A stretch of DNA of 33,700 nt from Bacillota bacterium (GTDB taxonomy: Bacteria > Bacillota > Bacilli > Bacillales_A > Planococcaceae): NCBI GenBank assembly GCA_023405135.1, contig JAEXYZ010000002.1, forward strand, positions 1-33,700, read 5' to 3'. The notes beneath the pieces are model-generated. The model searched no databases, was not told where the DNA came from, and saw only the letters and a list, made by a program, of their open reading frames with translations. The translations under genes were made by a program, and so were the position numbers. Below, piece by piece: positions 7,673 to 15,994 of this stretch (position 1 is the stretch's first letter; the number at the start of each line of letters is the position of its first letter).

Positions 7673-8752
7673 GTGAGTCAAAAGTCAATTATTTTAACGG
7701 GTGGCGGTACTGCTGGCCATGTTTCATTAAATCAAGCTGTTATTCCTTCTTTGATTGAAGAAGGGTATAACGTACATTATATCGGGTCACATGATGGAAT
7801 TGAAAAAGAATTAATTACAGAAAGCTTTCCAAATGTACCTTATCATAGTATTTCAAGCGGAAAACTAAGACGCTACTTTTCATTGAAAAACTTCACCGAT
7901 CCATTTAAAGTGTTAGCAGGTGTCGGGCAAGCGTTTACAATATTACGTAAAGTAAAACCTACCATTGTCTTTTCAAAAGGTGGTTTCGTTTCAGTACCGG
8001 TCGTTATTGCAGCTAAATTAGCAGGGGTCCCTGTTGTTATTCATGAATCGGATGTTACACCAGGTTTAGCAAATAAAATTGCGCTACCCTTTGCTTCCCA
8101 CGTCTTTACAATATTTCAAGATACATTGAAATATTTGCCAAGCGACAGATCGACGTGTACTGGTTCAATTGTACGTGAGCAATTGTTTGATGGTGATAAA
8201 ACGCAAGGACTGTCATTATGCCAATTTGAGTCGAACAAAAAGGTTCTTCTTGTAATGGGAGGGAGTCTAGGTTCAGTTGTTTTAAATGACGCACTACGCA
8301 GTAATTTACCGGAACTTTTGGAGACGTATAATATTATTCATCTTTGCGGTAAAGGAAATGTTGATTCTTCATTGGAAGGGTTACAAGGATATAAACAATT
8401 TGATTATGTAACTACTGAATTACCACATTTACTACATGCATGTGATTTTGTCGTTTCTCGTGCTGGTTCAAACTCGATTTTTGAGTTTCTTGCTTTAAAA
8501 AAACCGATGCTTTTAATCCCTCTATCTGCCACTAAAAGTCGGGGGGATCAAATCTTAAATGCAAATATTTTCGAAAAGCAAGGGTTTGCGGTAACTTTAG
8601 AGGAAGAATTATTAACGAAAAGTACGTTTATGAAAGCAATTAATTCGTTAGAAAAAAAACAGCCTGAAATTATAAACGCGATGGAACAGGCAGAAAGTCC
8701 AAAGACACCTGCTGAGATGGTAAAGCTAATTACTCTTTATGAAAAAGGATAA
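7673..8752 (+). CDS. murG: UDP-GlcNAc transferase MurG (lipid II synthesis)
   Basis: A 359-residue GT28-family enzyme adding GlcNAc to lipid I on the inner membrane face, giving lipid II. The N-domain Gly-rich loop is GGGTAGH (10-16). Conserved blocks SSGKLRRY, FSKGGFVSVPV, HESDVTPGLANK, VMGGSLGS and SRAGSN follow in the staphylococcal-type order, rather than the GGTGGH form common elsewhere. The GTG at 7673 is chosen for the TTGGAGA site 5-7 bases upstream, for family length, and because a promoter lies inside the 50-codon upstream extension. It stands alone, outside any division/cell-wall cluster, between repeats and a shared terminator. Confidence 0.92.
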   Translation: MSQKSIILTGGGTAGHVSLNQAVIPSLIEEGYNVHYIGSHDGIEKELITESFPNVPYHSISSGKLRRYFSLKNFTDPFKVLAGVGQAFTILRKVKPTIVFSKGGFVSVPVVIAAKLAGVPVVIHESDVTPGLANKIALPFASHVFTIFQDTLKYLPSDRSTCTGSIVREQLFDGDKTQGLSLCQFESNKKVLLVMGGSLGSVVLNDALRSNLPELLETYNIIHLCGKGNVDSSLEGLQGYKQFDYVTTELPHLLHACDFVVSRAGSNSIFEFLALKKPMLLIPLSATKSRGDQILNANIFEKQGFAVTLEEELLTKSTFMKAINSLEKKQPEIINAMEQAESPKTPAEMVKLITLYEKG

Positions 8753-8761
8753 CAAAATAAT

Positions 8762-8803
8762 AAAAGAAGTCTAGCGCTTAAATTGCGTTAAGACTTCTTT
8801 TTG
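8762..8803. terminator. Bidirectional terminator between murG and the GNAT gene
   Basis: An AAAGAAGTCT-type arm pairs with AGACTTCTTT, with TAGCGC/GCGTTA extending it. T-runs occur on both strands (TTTTT after it on plus, TTTTATTATTTT on minus), so it can serve the converging genes. Confidence 0.8.
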
Positions 8804-8841
8804 TGTATATCCGATAGACGATTAAAAAGCTCGCCTTTTTT

Positions 8842-9390
8842 TTACATTGCTTGTTCTGCTTCTTTTGAATTTTCGTTTGCTGTTACGATATAGAATAAAT
8901 CTTTTGGAATTTTAAATAAATCGTATTGAATTTCACCGGCATTAATTTCATCATATAGTGCTGGGTGACATTCTTTTGCATTTACAACATATTGTAATTT
9001 TTGTGCTGCACGTTTTGATTTCTCATTTTCTTTGCGAATACGAAGAAATACAGTGTTGATATCTTTCTCAAAAAATAGTTCTGTCAAAAACTCTTTTTTG
9101 GCAGCTTGATTGTATCCTTTTCCTTGAAAAGGTGCACCTATCCAAGTTCCCAGGAAGCCCGCTCCATCTTGTATATCAAAAAGACTGATAGTTCCAATTG
9201 GTTGACCCCAGTCATCGGTTATCGTTCTAGATATTGTCTTCCCTAATTGTTCTTCTTCAAGCAGCTGTTTTGTCATGAATAAATATTCTTCAGACGAAGC
9301 AGCCTTTTGACGAACGTAGGGGAAAACGGACGGATGGATCATTAATTCATATAAGTCGTTTGTTTCTGAAAGGTCTCGAAGTTTTAACAT
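8842..9390 (-). CDS. GNAT-family N-acetyltransferase
   Basis: A 182-residue acetyltransferase of the RimJ/RimL-like GNAT group; the substrate is unknown. The acetyl-CoA pyrophosphate loop is seen as QGKGYN (89-94) after the conserved beta-strand containing GTWIG. A motif-B-like helix with NEKSKRAAQKL follows. The start (complement of 9388-9390) has a strong AAAAGGAGGCG in front; the frame is open for 33 more codons upstream but that part is Cys-rich and unlike a GNAT N-terminus. The tail beyond about residue 150 is longer than the minimal fold. It converges on murG and is a single-gene unit. Confidence 0.88.
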   Translation of the reverse strand: MLKLRDLSETNDLYELMIHPSVFPYVRQKAASSEEYLFMTKQLLEEEQLGKTISRTITDDWGQPIGTISLFDIQDGAGFLGTWIGAPFQGKGYNQAAKKEFLTELFFEKDINTVFLRIRKENEKSKRAAQKLQYVVNAKECHPALYDEINAGEIQYDLFKIPKDLFYIVTANENSKEAEQAM

Positions 9391-9664
9391 TTGAAACGCC
9401 TCCTTTTTAGGATAGTTGCATAGCACATTCAATATAGATATCACAGGGCAACAGAACAAAATATTAAACCTAAAGGGGCAAGACGTCAATAATAAAAATT
9501 TCTACAAATTAATTTTTGAAAATAACGAGTTTTAGAAAGATACTTTATGAATATATCATATAATAAAGAATCAATTTGATACAATTATTTTAATGTTAAA
9601 ATGAACTTTTTTTGTTCATAAAAAGTTAACAAAAAATTTATAGTTTTATATGATTTTTATTAGG
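9391..9664. other. AT-rich intergenic region between divergent GNAT and dapF genes
   Basis: Very AT-rich, with no open frame of note and no convincing hairpin. It must carry the upstream promoter of the GNAT gene on the minus strand, but no clear -35/-10 pair could be singled out. The dapF promoter follows at 9665. Confidence 0.4.
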
Positions 9665-9693
9665 TTGCTTCATCATTCATTTACAATTATGAT
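9665..9693 (+). promoter_or_regulatory. Likely sigma-A promoter of dapF
   Basis: TTGCTT (9665-9670), 17-bp spacer, TATGAT (9688-9693), 30 bp before the start codon. Confidence 0.6.
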
Positions 9694-9723
9694 AGAAGTA
9701 AATAGTAGTAGGGGAGTTTACCT

Positions 9724-10689
9724 ATGGAAAGAACTTTTTTAAAAGTACACGGCTCAGGAAATACATTTTATTTATATAATTCTAATAATGAAAATGAATT
9801 CGATTGGGTGCATTTAACACAATGGCTTTGTCAAAAGGACAATGACGGTGGAGCAGATGGTCTGTTACTCGTTTTACCTACAATAAAAGCAGATGCAAAA
9901 ATGAGAGTAATTAACGCAGATGGCTCTGAGGCATCAATGTGCGGTAACGGCTTGCGTACAGTAGCGAGATTTGTGTGTGAAAAATTAAATAAAGATGAAG
10001 CAATTATTGAAACGATGAAAGCAAACTTACATGTAAAAAAAGAGGCTTCAATTTTTCAATCAATCCCAACATACGCCGTTGAAATCTCACCTGTCTCTTT
10101 TGATTTAAACAGTTTACCAATGAATTATAAAAATCAAACAGAAATCCGCCATCAAATTATTGAAGAGTTTTCACCGACAATAAAATTTACAGCAGTTTCT
10201 GTTCCTAACCCACATTTAATTGGCATTGTAGATGCGCAATATATTGAAGATCCTTCACATCAGCGAAAATTAGCTGAATTTTTAAATAGTAAAAACCAAT
10301 TTTGTACAGATGGCGTAAATGTAAGTTATGTTTACCCGATGAAAAATGACACTATTTTTGTTCGAACTTTTGAACGTGGTGTTGGATTTACAAATGCATG
10401 TGGTACTGCAATGACAGCATCAGCCCTTGTATCAAAATTAACTGGAATTGTTGATACAGAATTAGTAACAGTTTATAATCCAGGTGGCTTCGTGAAATGT
10501 GAAGTGAAACATGAAAATGAAAATTATCAATTAACTTTAATCGGTAATGCAACCGTAATCGCTGAGTATACAATTGAAATCGAGCAAAACAATTACAAAT
10601 TTTTAAACCGACAAAATACAGAAGAACAAAAGCTATACGAAAATTGTATTGAACTAGTTAAAAAAGAAACAGCATTCTTTACTGCCTAA
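9724..10689 (+). CDS. dapF: Diaminopimelate epimerase, long form
   Basis: A 321-residue PLP-independent racemase-type enzyme converting LL- to meso-diaminopimelate, the lysine and peptidoglycan precursor. Both catalytic cysteines are in place: Cys73 in MCGNGLRT and Cys225 in ACGTAM. The N-domain signature FLKVHGSGN and the substrate loop NADGSEASMCGNG are intact. Two oddities: the usual GxGET before the second Cys reads GVGFTNACG, with Phe at the Glu position, and about 35 residues extend beyond the usual end near 285. From memory, the longer Listeria-type DapF proteins share both traits, so this is probably a functional subgroup. AGGGGAGT precedes the ATG. A terminator follows. Confidence 0.88.
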   Translation: MERTFLKVHGSGNTFYLYNSNNENEFDWVHLTQWLCQKDNDGGADGLLLVLPTIKADAKMRVINADGSEASMCGNGLRTVARFVCEKLNKDEAIIETMKANLHVKKEASIFQSIPTYAVEISPVSFDLNSLPMNYKNQTEIRHQIIEEFSPTIKFTAVSVPNPHLIGIVDAQYIEDPSHQRKLAEFLNSKNQFCTDGVNVSYVYPMKNDTIFVRTFERGVGFTNACGTAMTASALVSKLTGIVDTELVTVYNPGGFVKCEVKHENENYQLTLIGNATVIAEYTIEIEQNNYKFLNRQNTEEQKLYENCIELVKKETAFFTA

Positions 10690-10717
10690 AATTTTATAAG
10701 TATTACATTTTATACCC

Positions 10718-10753
10718 GCCTTGTTTTAAGTTAAACTTAGAACGAGGCTTTTT
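10718..10753 (+). terminator. Terminator of dapF
   Basis: GCCTTGTTTTAAGTT pairs with AACTTAGAACGAGGC (two G-U wobbles) and is followed by TTTTT. Confidence 0.85.
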
Positions 10754-10782
10754 ATCTGCATTTTTACCTAAAGGGTGATTAT

Positions 10783-11463
10783 ATGAATAAAAAAATTTTG
10801 TTAGTCGAAGATGAAAAAAACATTGCACGCTTTATGGAACTTGAACTAAAGTATGAACAATTTGATGTCACAATTGTTCACGATGGTAGAGAAGGGTTAA
10901 GTAAAGCTTTAGAAGAGTCTTTTGATTGTATTTTGCTCGATGTCATGCTGCCTGGATTAAATGGTATAGAAGTATGTCGACGTATACGAGCTCAGTCTGA
11001 TGTGCCAATTCTTCTTATAACGGCCAGAGATGCGGTAATGGATCGAGTTGCTGGTTTAGATGCCGGTGCCGATGATTATATTGTGAAGCCTTTTGCCATT
11101 GAAGAATTATTAGCAAGAATACGTTCAATTTTAAGAAGAGTTGGCAATAATGAACATCAAGAGGAAGTTGACATTATCAAAGTTCGAGATCTAATCATCA
11201 AACCTCAATCATATGAAGTGTATTTTGAAAATAATAAGCTTGAATTAACGAAAACAGAATACGATTTGCTTAAGCTTTTATGTGAAAATAAAAATCGTGT
11301 TTGCGAACGAGACATGATTTTACAATCTGTTTGGGGTTATAGCTCTGAGGTTGAAACAAATGTAGTTGATGTGTACATTCGCCATCTACGTTCAAAATTA
11401 AAAACGCAATACGAGCCATATATAGAAACAGTGCGCGGTGTAGGCTATGTGGTGAGAGAATGA
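10783..11463 (+). CDS. arlR: OmpR-family response regulator, ArlR-like
   Basis: A 226-residue transcription regulator. The receiver domain (1-120) has acidic pocket Asp10/Glu11, phospho-acceptor Asp53, Thr80 and Lys102 (DDYIVKPF). A winged-helix DNA-binding domain follows (about 130-226), ending in the typical ETVRGVGYVVRE. Blocks such as ARFMELEL, VAGLDAGADDYIVKPF and SEVETNVVDVYIRHLR closely resemble ArlR of staphylococci. The ribosome site AAAGGGTGA precedes the ATG. The stop overlaps the start of the kinase gene (ATGA), so the two are translationally coupled. The stimulus and target genes cannot be read from the sequence. Confidence 0.92.
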   Translation: MNKKILLVEDEKNIARFMELELKYEQFDVTIVHDGREGLSKALEESFDCILLDVMLPGLNGIEVCRRIRAQSDVPILLITARDAVMDRVAGLDAGADDYIVKPFAIEELLARIRSILRRVGNNEHQEEVDIIKVRDLIIKPQSYEVYFENNKLELTKTEYDLLKLLCENKNRVCERDMILQSVWGYSSEVETNVVDVYIRHLRSKLKTQYEPYIETVRGVGYVVRE

Positions 11464-12857
11464 ACAAACTAAAGGAAGTTATCATTAACCAATCATTAAA
11501 AAAGAAATGGACAATGTCTACGGCAATTGTCATTTTTATAAGTTATGCTGCAATTTGTACAGTTATTTATTTCGCTCTTTATTCATGGCTTTTGCAAAAT
11601 GAAGAAAATAATGCAATTCGAACGGCAGATGATTTAACTTCATTTTTTAATTCTCAAAATGAATCGATTTCAATTAATGAATTTCAAGGAAATACAGGCT
11701 TATTCAAAGCGATTGTAAACCAAAATCAAACCGTCTATATTTTTAATCAAGATGGATATGAGGTTTTAAGAATCAATGATAAGTCTTCGGCTGCAGACAT
11801 TGTTTTATCTTATGACGAAATTAGAAATTCGGTGATAAAAAAAGAAGTAATTGATCATGTCGATGTGTTTGTCGTGAATAAAATTGTGAAAATCGGTCAT
11901 TTCACCGGTATTATGCAATTAATACACCCGCTTACAACCTTTCAATCCATGATGCAATACGTGTTGACAACGATGTTAATTGCAGGTCTAGGAGCGATTC
12001 TTTTAGCTGCATCGATTGGTTATTATTTAGCGAATTTATTAATTAAACCAATCCAAGATTTACGTGACTCAATGTTGTCAGTTCGGGATAAAGGCTTTGA
12101 TCGAGAAATTAATTTTGCATATAATGCAGATGATGAAATTGGTGACTTGCTGAAAATTTACCGGACGATGATTGCAGAATTACAAAGTACTTTTGCGCAA
12201 CAGCAACAGTTTGTTTCTGATGCATCACACGAATTGCGGACGCCAATCCAAGCAATTGAAGGGCATCTGTCGTTAATTAAACGGTGGGGAAAACATGATC
12301 CGGACGTTCTAGAGGAATCGATTACAACATCATTAGTAGAAGTGACACGTATGAAAAAGATGATTGAGGAGCTTCTTGATTTAGCTCGAAAGGAAGAGCG
12401 AGATGAGCATGCGACAGCAAATGTTGAAAAAGTTCTCCATGCTGTTAAAGAAGAGTTAGAAGTCATTTATACTGATGCAAACATAAATATTTCCGTAGTC
12501 GGTGAGCCATTAATGCCACATATTACTGAAAATGCATTAGCGCAAATTGCACGAAATATTATTGAAAACGGAATAAGGTATAACAATCGTAAACCAATAA
12601 TCGATATTGATGTCCAATACTTTGCTGAAAAAATTGTCATATCGATTAAAGATAATGGAATCGGTATTTCGAAAGAACATCTCCCACATATTTTTGATCG
12701 TTTTTATCGAGTGGATGCATCGAGAGAAAATAATGGGGGGGGAACTGGGTTAGGTTTAAGTATAACGAAAATGTTAACAGATAAATATGACGTTGAAATT
12801 GACGTGAAAAGTAGCGTTGGAAAAGGCACAATATTTACTTTAAAATTGTCACTTTAG
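11460..12857 (+). CDS. arlS: Sensor histidine kinase, ArlS-like
   Basis: A 465-residue membrane kinase partner of the regulator it overlaps by 4 bases. Membrane segments are at about 19-41 and 167-192, enclosing an extracellular domain of about 125 residues with no recognisable fold. HAMP is at about 193-245. The HisKA box is FVSDASHELRTPIQAIEGHL, with phospho-accepting His257, followed by the ATPase domain with N (IIENGIRYN), G1 (DNGIGI), F and G2 (GGGTGLGL) boxes. The stretch TPIQAIEGHLSLIKRWGK is characteristic of ArlS. The name rests on remembered similarity, not a search. A weak AT-rich hairpin follows at about 12857-12881. Confidence 0.92.
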   Translation: MNKLKEVIINQSLKKKWTMSTAIVIFISYAAICTVIYFALYSWLLQNEENNAIRTADDLTSFFNSQNESISINEFQGNTGLFKAIVNQNQTVYIFNQDGYEVLRINDKSSAADIVLSYDEIRNSVIKKEVIDHVDVFVVNKIVKIGHFTGIMQLIHPLTTFQSMMQYVLTTMLIAGLGAILLAASIGYYLANLLIKPIQDLRDSMLSVRDKGFDREINFAYNADDEIGDLLKIYRTMIAELQSTFAQQQQFVSDASHELRTPIQAIEGHLSLIKRWGKHDPDVLEESITTSLVEVTRMKKMIEELLDLARKEERDEHATANVEKVLHAVKEELEVIYTDANINISVVGEPLMPHITENALAQIARNIIENGIRYNNRKPIIDIDVQYFAEKIVISIKDNGIGISKEHLPHIFDRFYRVDASRENNGGGTGLGLSITKMLTDKYDVEIDVKSSVGKGTIFTLKLSL

Positions 12858-13055
12858 AGGAAATTAATAAAAATTATTCCTTAAAACGATTGATTCTCAA
12901 AAAAAAATGCTTATTTCGTGAAAAATAGTTGTATTTTTTGTGAAGAGTAGTAAGATTGAAATGGAAAAAAAACGTTCTTCACTAAATCAGTATGTCTTTT
13001 TCTATTGTCGAAGAATGGTAAAATATGAAATAATGTTTTAGTAAAACAATGGAAC

Positions 13056-13065
13056 TGCCCTAGGG
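13056..13065. promoter_or_regulatory. Perfect palindrome in the odhA leader
   Basis: GCCCTAGGGC lies 22 bases before the odhA start codon, just upstream of the ribosome site. A possible -10 (TAAAAT at 13019-13024) sits upstream, making this transcribed. It may be an operator or a small RNA stem; no known regulator site was recognised. Confidence 0.3.
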
Positions 13066-13087
13066 CTAAAATGTGGAGGTTATTCTC

Positions 13088-15889
13088 ATGTCGAACAATG
13101 TATTATTTGCTGGTTCCCCTTGGTCAGCATTTTCTGGTCCTAACTTAGGTTATGTTATGGAGCAATATGATTTATTTTTACAATCTCCAGAACAAGTTGA
13201 GCCAGAGTTAGTAGCACTTTTCCAACAATTCGGTTCTCCAACTCTTGAAGGTGAACAAGTTGTAACAGAAGGTGCAAGTTACCAACCAGGTAATATGAAA
13301 AAAGTATTCGCTGCTGTGAATTTAGCAGACGCAATACGCGCTCAAGGTCATTTAGCTGCGGATGTATATCCATTAAAGGATCGTCCATTAGATACTTCTC
13401 GTATTGAATTATCAACTTATGACTTAACAGAAGCTGATCTTGTTTCAATGCCAGCTTCATTATTCTTTAATAATGTTCCTGTAAACGTTACCAATGGTAA
13501 ACAAGCAATCGACTATCTTCGTACAATTTATACTGGAAAAATTGCATACGAATATTCACATGTCGAAGATGCAGAACGCCAATGGATTCAAGATAAAATC
13601 GAGTCTGGTACATCAAAAGTTAAATTAACAGCTGAAGAGAAAAAAGCGTTACTAGAAAGATTAACGCGTGTAGAAGATTTTGAAAAATTCATCCATAAAA
13701 CTTTCGTTGGTCAAAAACGATTTTCTATAGAAGGTTTAGATACTTTAGTAGTATTACTTGATGAAATTATTAAAGCAGCAGACAAAGAAAAAATGAATTA
13801 TTTACAAATCGGTATGGCACACCGCGGTCGTTTAAATGTATTAACTCACGTTGTAAACAAACCATACGATATGATGTTTGCTGACTTTGCACACGTACCA
13901 AATGACTATTTCTTCCCAGAAGACGGATCTTTAGAAATTTCTAAAGGTTGGACTGGTGACGTGAAATATCACATGGGTGCAACTCATACAAAAAAATCAG
14001 GCATGAAAGTAAAATTAGCTTATAACCCATCTCACTTAGAAGTTGTAAGCCCAATTATTACTGGTTCAACTCGCGCTGCTCAAGAGGATACTACGAAGCC
14101 TGGATTACCAACACAAGATACTAGCAAAGCATTAGCGGTTCTTGTTCATGGTGATGCGGCATTTGCTGGTGAAGGTGTCGTACAAGAAACACTTAACTAT
14201 GCACAAACAAGCGGATTCTCAACTGGTGGTTCAATCCATATCATTTCGAATAACATGATTGGATTTACAACTGAGCACACTGATTCACGTTCAACTCGCT
14301 ACACAACAGATTTAGCTAAAGGTTATGGCATTCCTGTTATCCACGTAAATGCTGATGATCCAGAAGCGGTTGTAGAAGTAGCGAAATTATCATTCGAATA
14401 TCGCCAACTTTTCGGCAAAGATATTTTAATAGACTTAATTGGATATCGTCGTTTCGGGCATAATGAAACTGATGACCCAACTGTAACAAATCCATTAACA
14501 TATAAAATCGTTTCAAGTCACCCTACAGTACGTGCAATGTATGGTGAGCAATTAACTAAAGAAGGCATTGTAACTGAAGAACAAGTGAAAAAACTTGATC
14601 AAGAAGTTTACGCTGAGATGCAAGCTTCTTATGACCATGTTAAAGAGGTTGGAGCAGAAAAAGGACATTTTGAAATCGAAATGCCTGAAGCTGTGAAAAA
14701 TGATTATCCAGAAGTTGAAACAGCTGTTTCAAAAGAAGATTTAATTCAAATTAATCAGGACCTTCTAGCTTGGCCAGAAAGCTTTGAACCACAAAATAAA
14801 TTAGCAAAAATTTTACAAAAACGTGTTGAAGCTCTTGAAACAGGTAAAATTGACTGGGGTCATGCAGAAACATTAGCATTTGCATCGATTTTAAAAGATG
14901 GCAACCCAATCCGTATTACTGGTCAAGATGCGCAACGTGGTACATTCTCACAACGCCATTTAGTATTACATGATAAAAACAATGGTGCTGAGTATGTTCC
15001 ATTACATCACATTACTGGTTCAAAAGCATCCTTTGCAGTATATAACTCACCATTAACTGAAGCAGCAATTGTAGGTTATGAATATGGTTATAATTTAGAA
15101 AATGAAAAAGCGTTATCTATTTGGGAAGCTCAATTCGGTGACTTTGCAAACATGGCGCAATACATGTTTGATAACTTCATTTCAGCTGCACGTTCTAAAT
15201 GGGGACAAAAGTCTGGTTTAGTTCTTTTATTACCAAACGGAATTGAAGGACAAGGACCAGAACATTCATCTACACGTATTGAACGTTATTTACAATTATG
15301 TGCTGAAAACAACTGGATTGTAGCGAACTGTTCAAATGCAGGAAACTACTACCACTTATTACGCCGTCAAGCGAAAATGCTTGGTACGGAAGCAATAAGA
15401 CCATTAGTTGTTGCTTCACCAAAATCATTACTTCGTCATCCATTAGCTGCTGCTACTTTGGAGCAACTATCAGAAGGTAAATTTGAAGAAGTAATTGAAC
15501 AACCAGGATTAGGTAAAAATGCGAAGAAAGTAGAACGTATTTTACTTGCGTCTGGTAAAGTAACGATCGATTTAGCTGATCGAGTACAAGATGGAAAAGG
15601 TTTTGACAACATTCACATCGTGCGTGTTGAACAACTTTACCCATTCCCATCACAAAAAATATCTGATATTATCGCAAAATATCCTAACACAAAAGAAATC
15701 GTTTGGGTACAAGAAGAACCGAAAAACCAAGGTCCTTGGAAATATGCATTAGAATATTTACTTGACCTAGCTGATGGTAAAAAGGTTAAATATGTTGGAC
15801 GTCCAGAAATGTCTTCAACTTCTGAAGGTGATATGGATTCACATAAAATTGCACAAGCAAAAGTCATTGACGAAGCTCTTGCAAAATAA
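13088..15889 (+). CDS. odhA: 2-oxoglutarate dehydrogenase E1 component
   Basis: A 933-residue thiamine-diphosphate enzyme decarboxylating 2-oxoglutarate and transferring succinyl to the lipoyl arm of E2 (TCA cycle). Family marks include the N-terminal segment SPWSAFSGPNLGYVMEQYDL, the MAHRGRLNVL block, HGDAAFAGEGVVQE, the thiamine/Mg region ending NNMIGFTT, RRFGHNETDDPT, the pyrimidine-domain HRLVLHDKN-like region, and the C-terminal RVEQLYPFP. Length agrees with Bacillus OdhA. The ATG at 13088 is chosen because GGAGGT ends 7 bases before it; the GTG at 13073 lies upstream of that site. It is followed by odhB after 105 bp with a hairpin between. Confidence 0.97.
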   Translation: MSNNVLFAGSPWSAFSGPNLGYVMEQYDLFLQSPEQVEPELVALFQQFGSPTLEGEQVVTEGASYQPGNMKKVFAAVNLADAIRAQGHLAADVYPLKDRPLDTSRIELSTYDLTEADLVSMPASLFFNNVPVNVTNGKQAIDYLRTIYTGKIAYEYSHVEDAERQWIQDKIESGTSKVKLTAEEKKALLERLTRVEDFEKFIHKTFVGQKRFSIEGLDTLVVLLDEIIKAADKEKMNYLQIGMAHRGRLNVLTHVVNKPYDMMFADFAHVPNDYFFPEDGSLEISKGWTGDVKYHMGATHTKKSGMKVKLAYNPSHLEVVSPIITGSTRAAQEDTTKPGLPTQDTSKALAVLVHGDAAFAGEGVVQETLNYAQTSGFSTGGSIHIISNNMIGFTTEHTDSRSTRYTTDLAKGYGIPVIHVNADDPEAVVEVAKLSFEYRQLFGKDILIDLIGYRRFGHNETDDPTVTNPLTYKIVSSHPTVRAMYGEQLTKEGIVTEEQVKKLDQEVYAEMQASYDHVKEVGAEKGHFEIEMPEAVKNDYPEVETAVSKEDLIQINQDLLAWPESFEPQNKLAKILQKRVEALETGKIDWGHAETLAFASILKDGNPIRITGQDAQRGTFSQRHLVLHDKNNGAEYVPLHHITGSKASFAVYNSPLTEAAIVGYEYGYNLENEKALSIWEAQFGDFANMAQYMFDNFISAARSKWGQKSGLVLLLPNGIEGQGPEHSSTRIERYLQLCAENNWIVANCSNAGNYYHLLRRQAKMLGTEAIRPLVVASPKSLLRHPLAAATLEQLSEGKFEEVIEQPGLGKNAKKVERILLASGKVTIDLADRVQDGKGFDNIHIVRVEQLYPFPSQKISDIIAKYPNTKEIVWVQEEPKNQGPWKYALEYLLDLADGKKVKYVGRPEMSSTSEGDMDSHKIAQAKVIDEALAK

Positions 15890-15943
15890 TTATTATATTT
15901 CAATCATTTATTAAAATTGTCTACTGTAAGTCGGTAGCGATAC

Positions 15944-15972
15944 CATGTGTACCTAATGATTAGGTACACATG
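15944..15972 (+). promoter_or_regulatory. Perfect hairpin in the odhA-odhB spacer
   Basis: CATGTGTACCTAA (15944-15956) and TTAGGTACACATG (15960-15972) are perfect 13-nt inverted repeats with a 3-base loop. There is no T-run, and the odhB ribosome site begins about 8 bases later, so it is not a simple terminator. It could be an mRNA-processing or stability element, or a protein site. Confidence 0.6.
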
Positions 15973-15994
15973 ATATTCAAAGGAGGATATAAAA

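Noticed and set aside
12857..12881. Weak AT-rich hairpin after arlS
   Set aside because: The stem is imperfect and lacks a clear U-tract, so it was not listed as a terminator.
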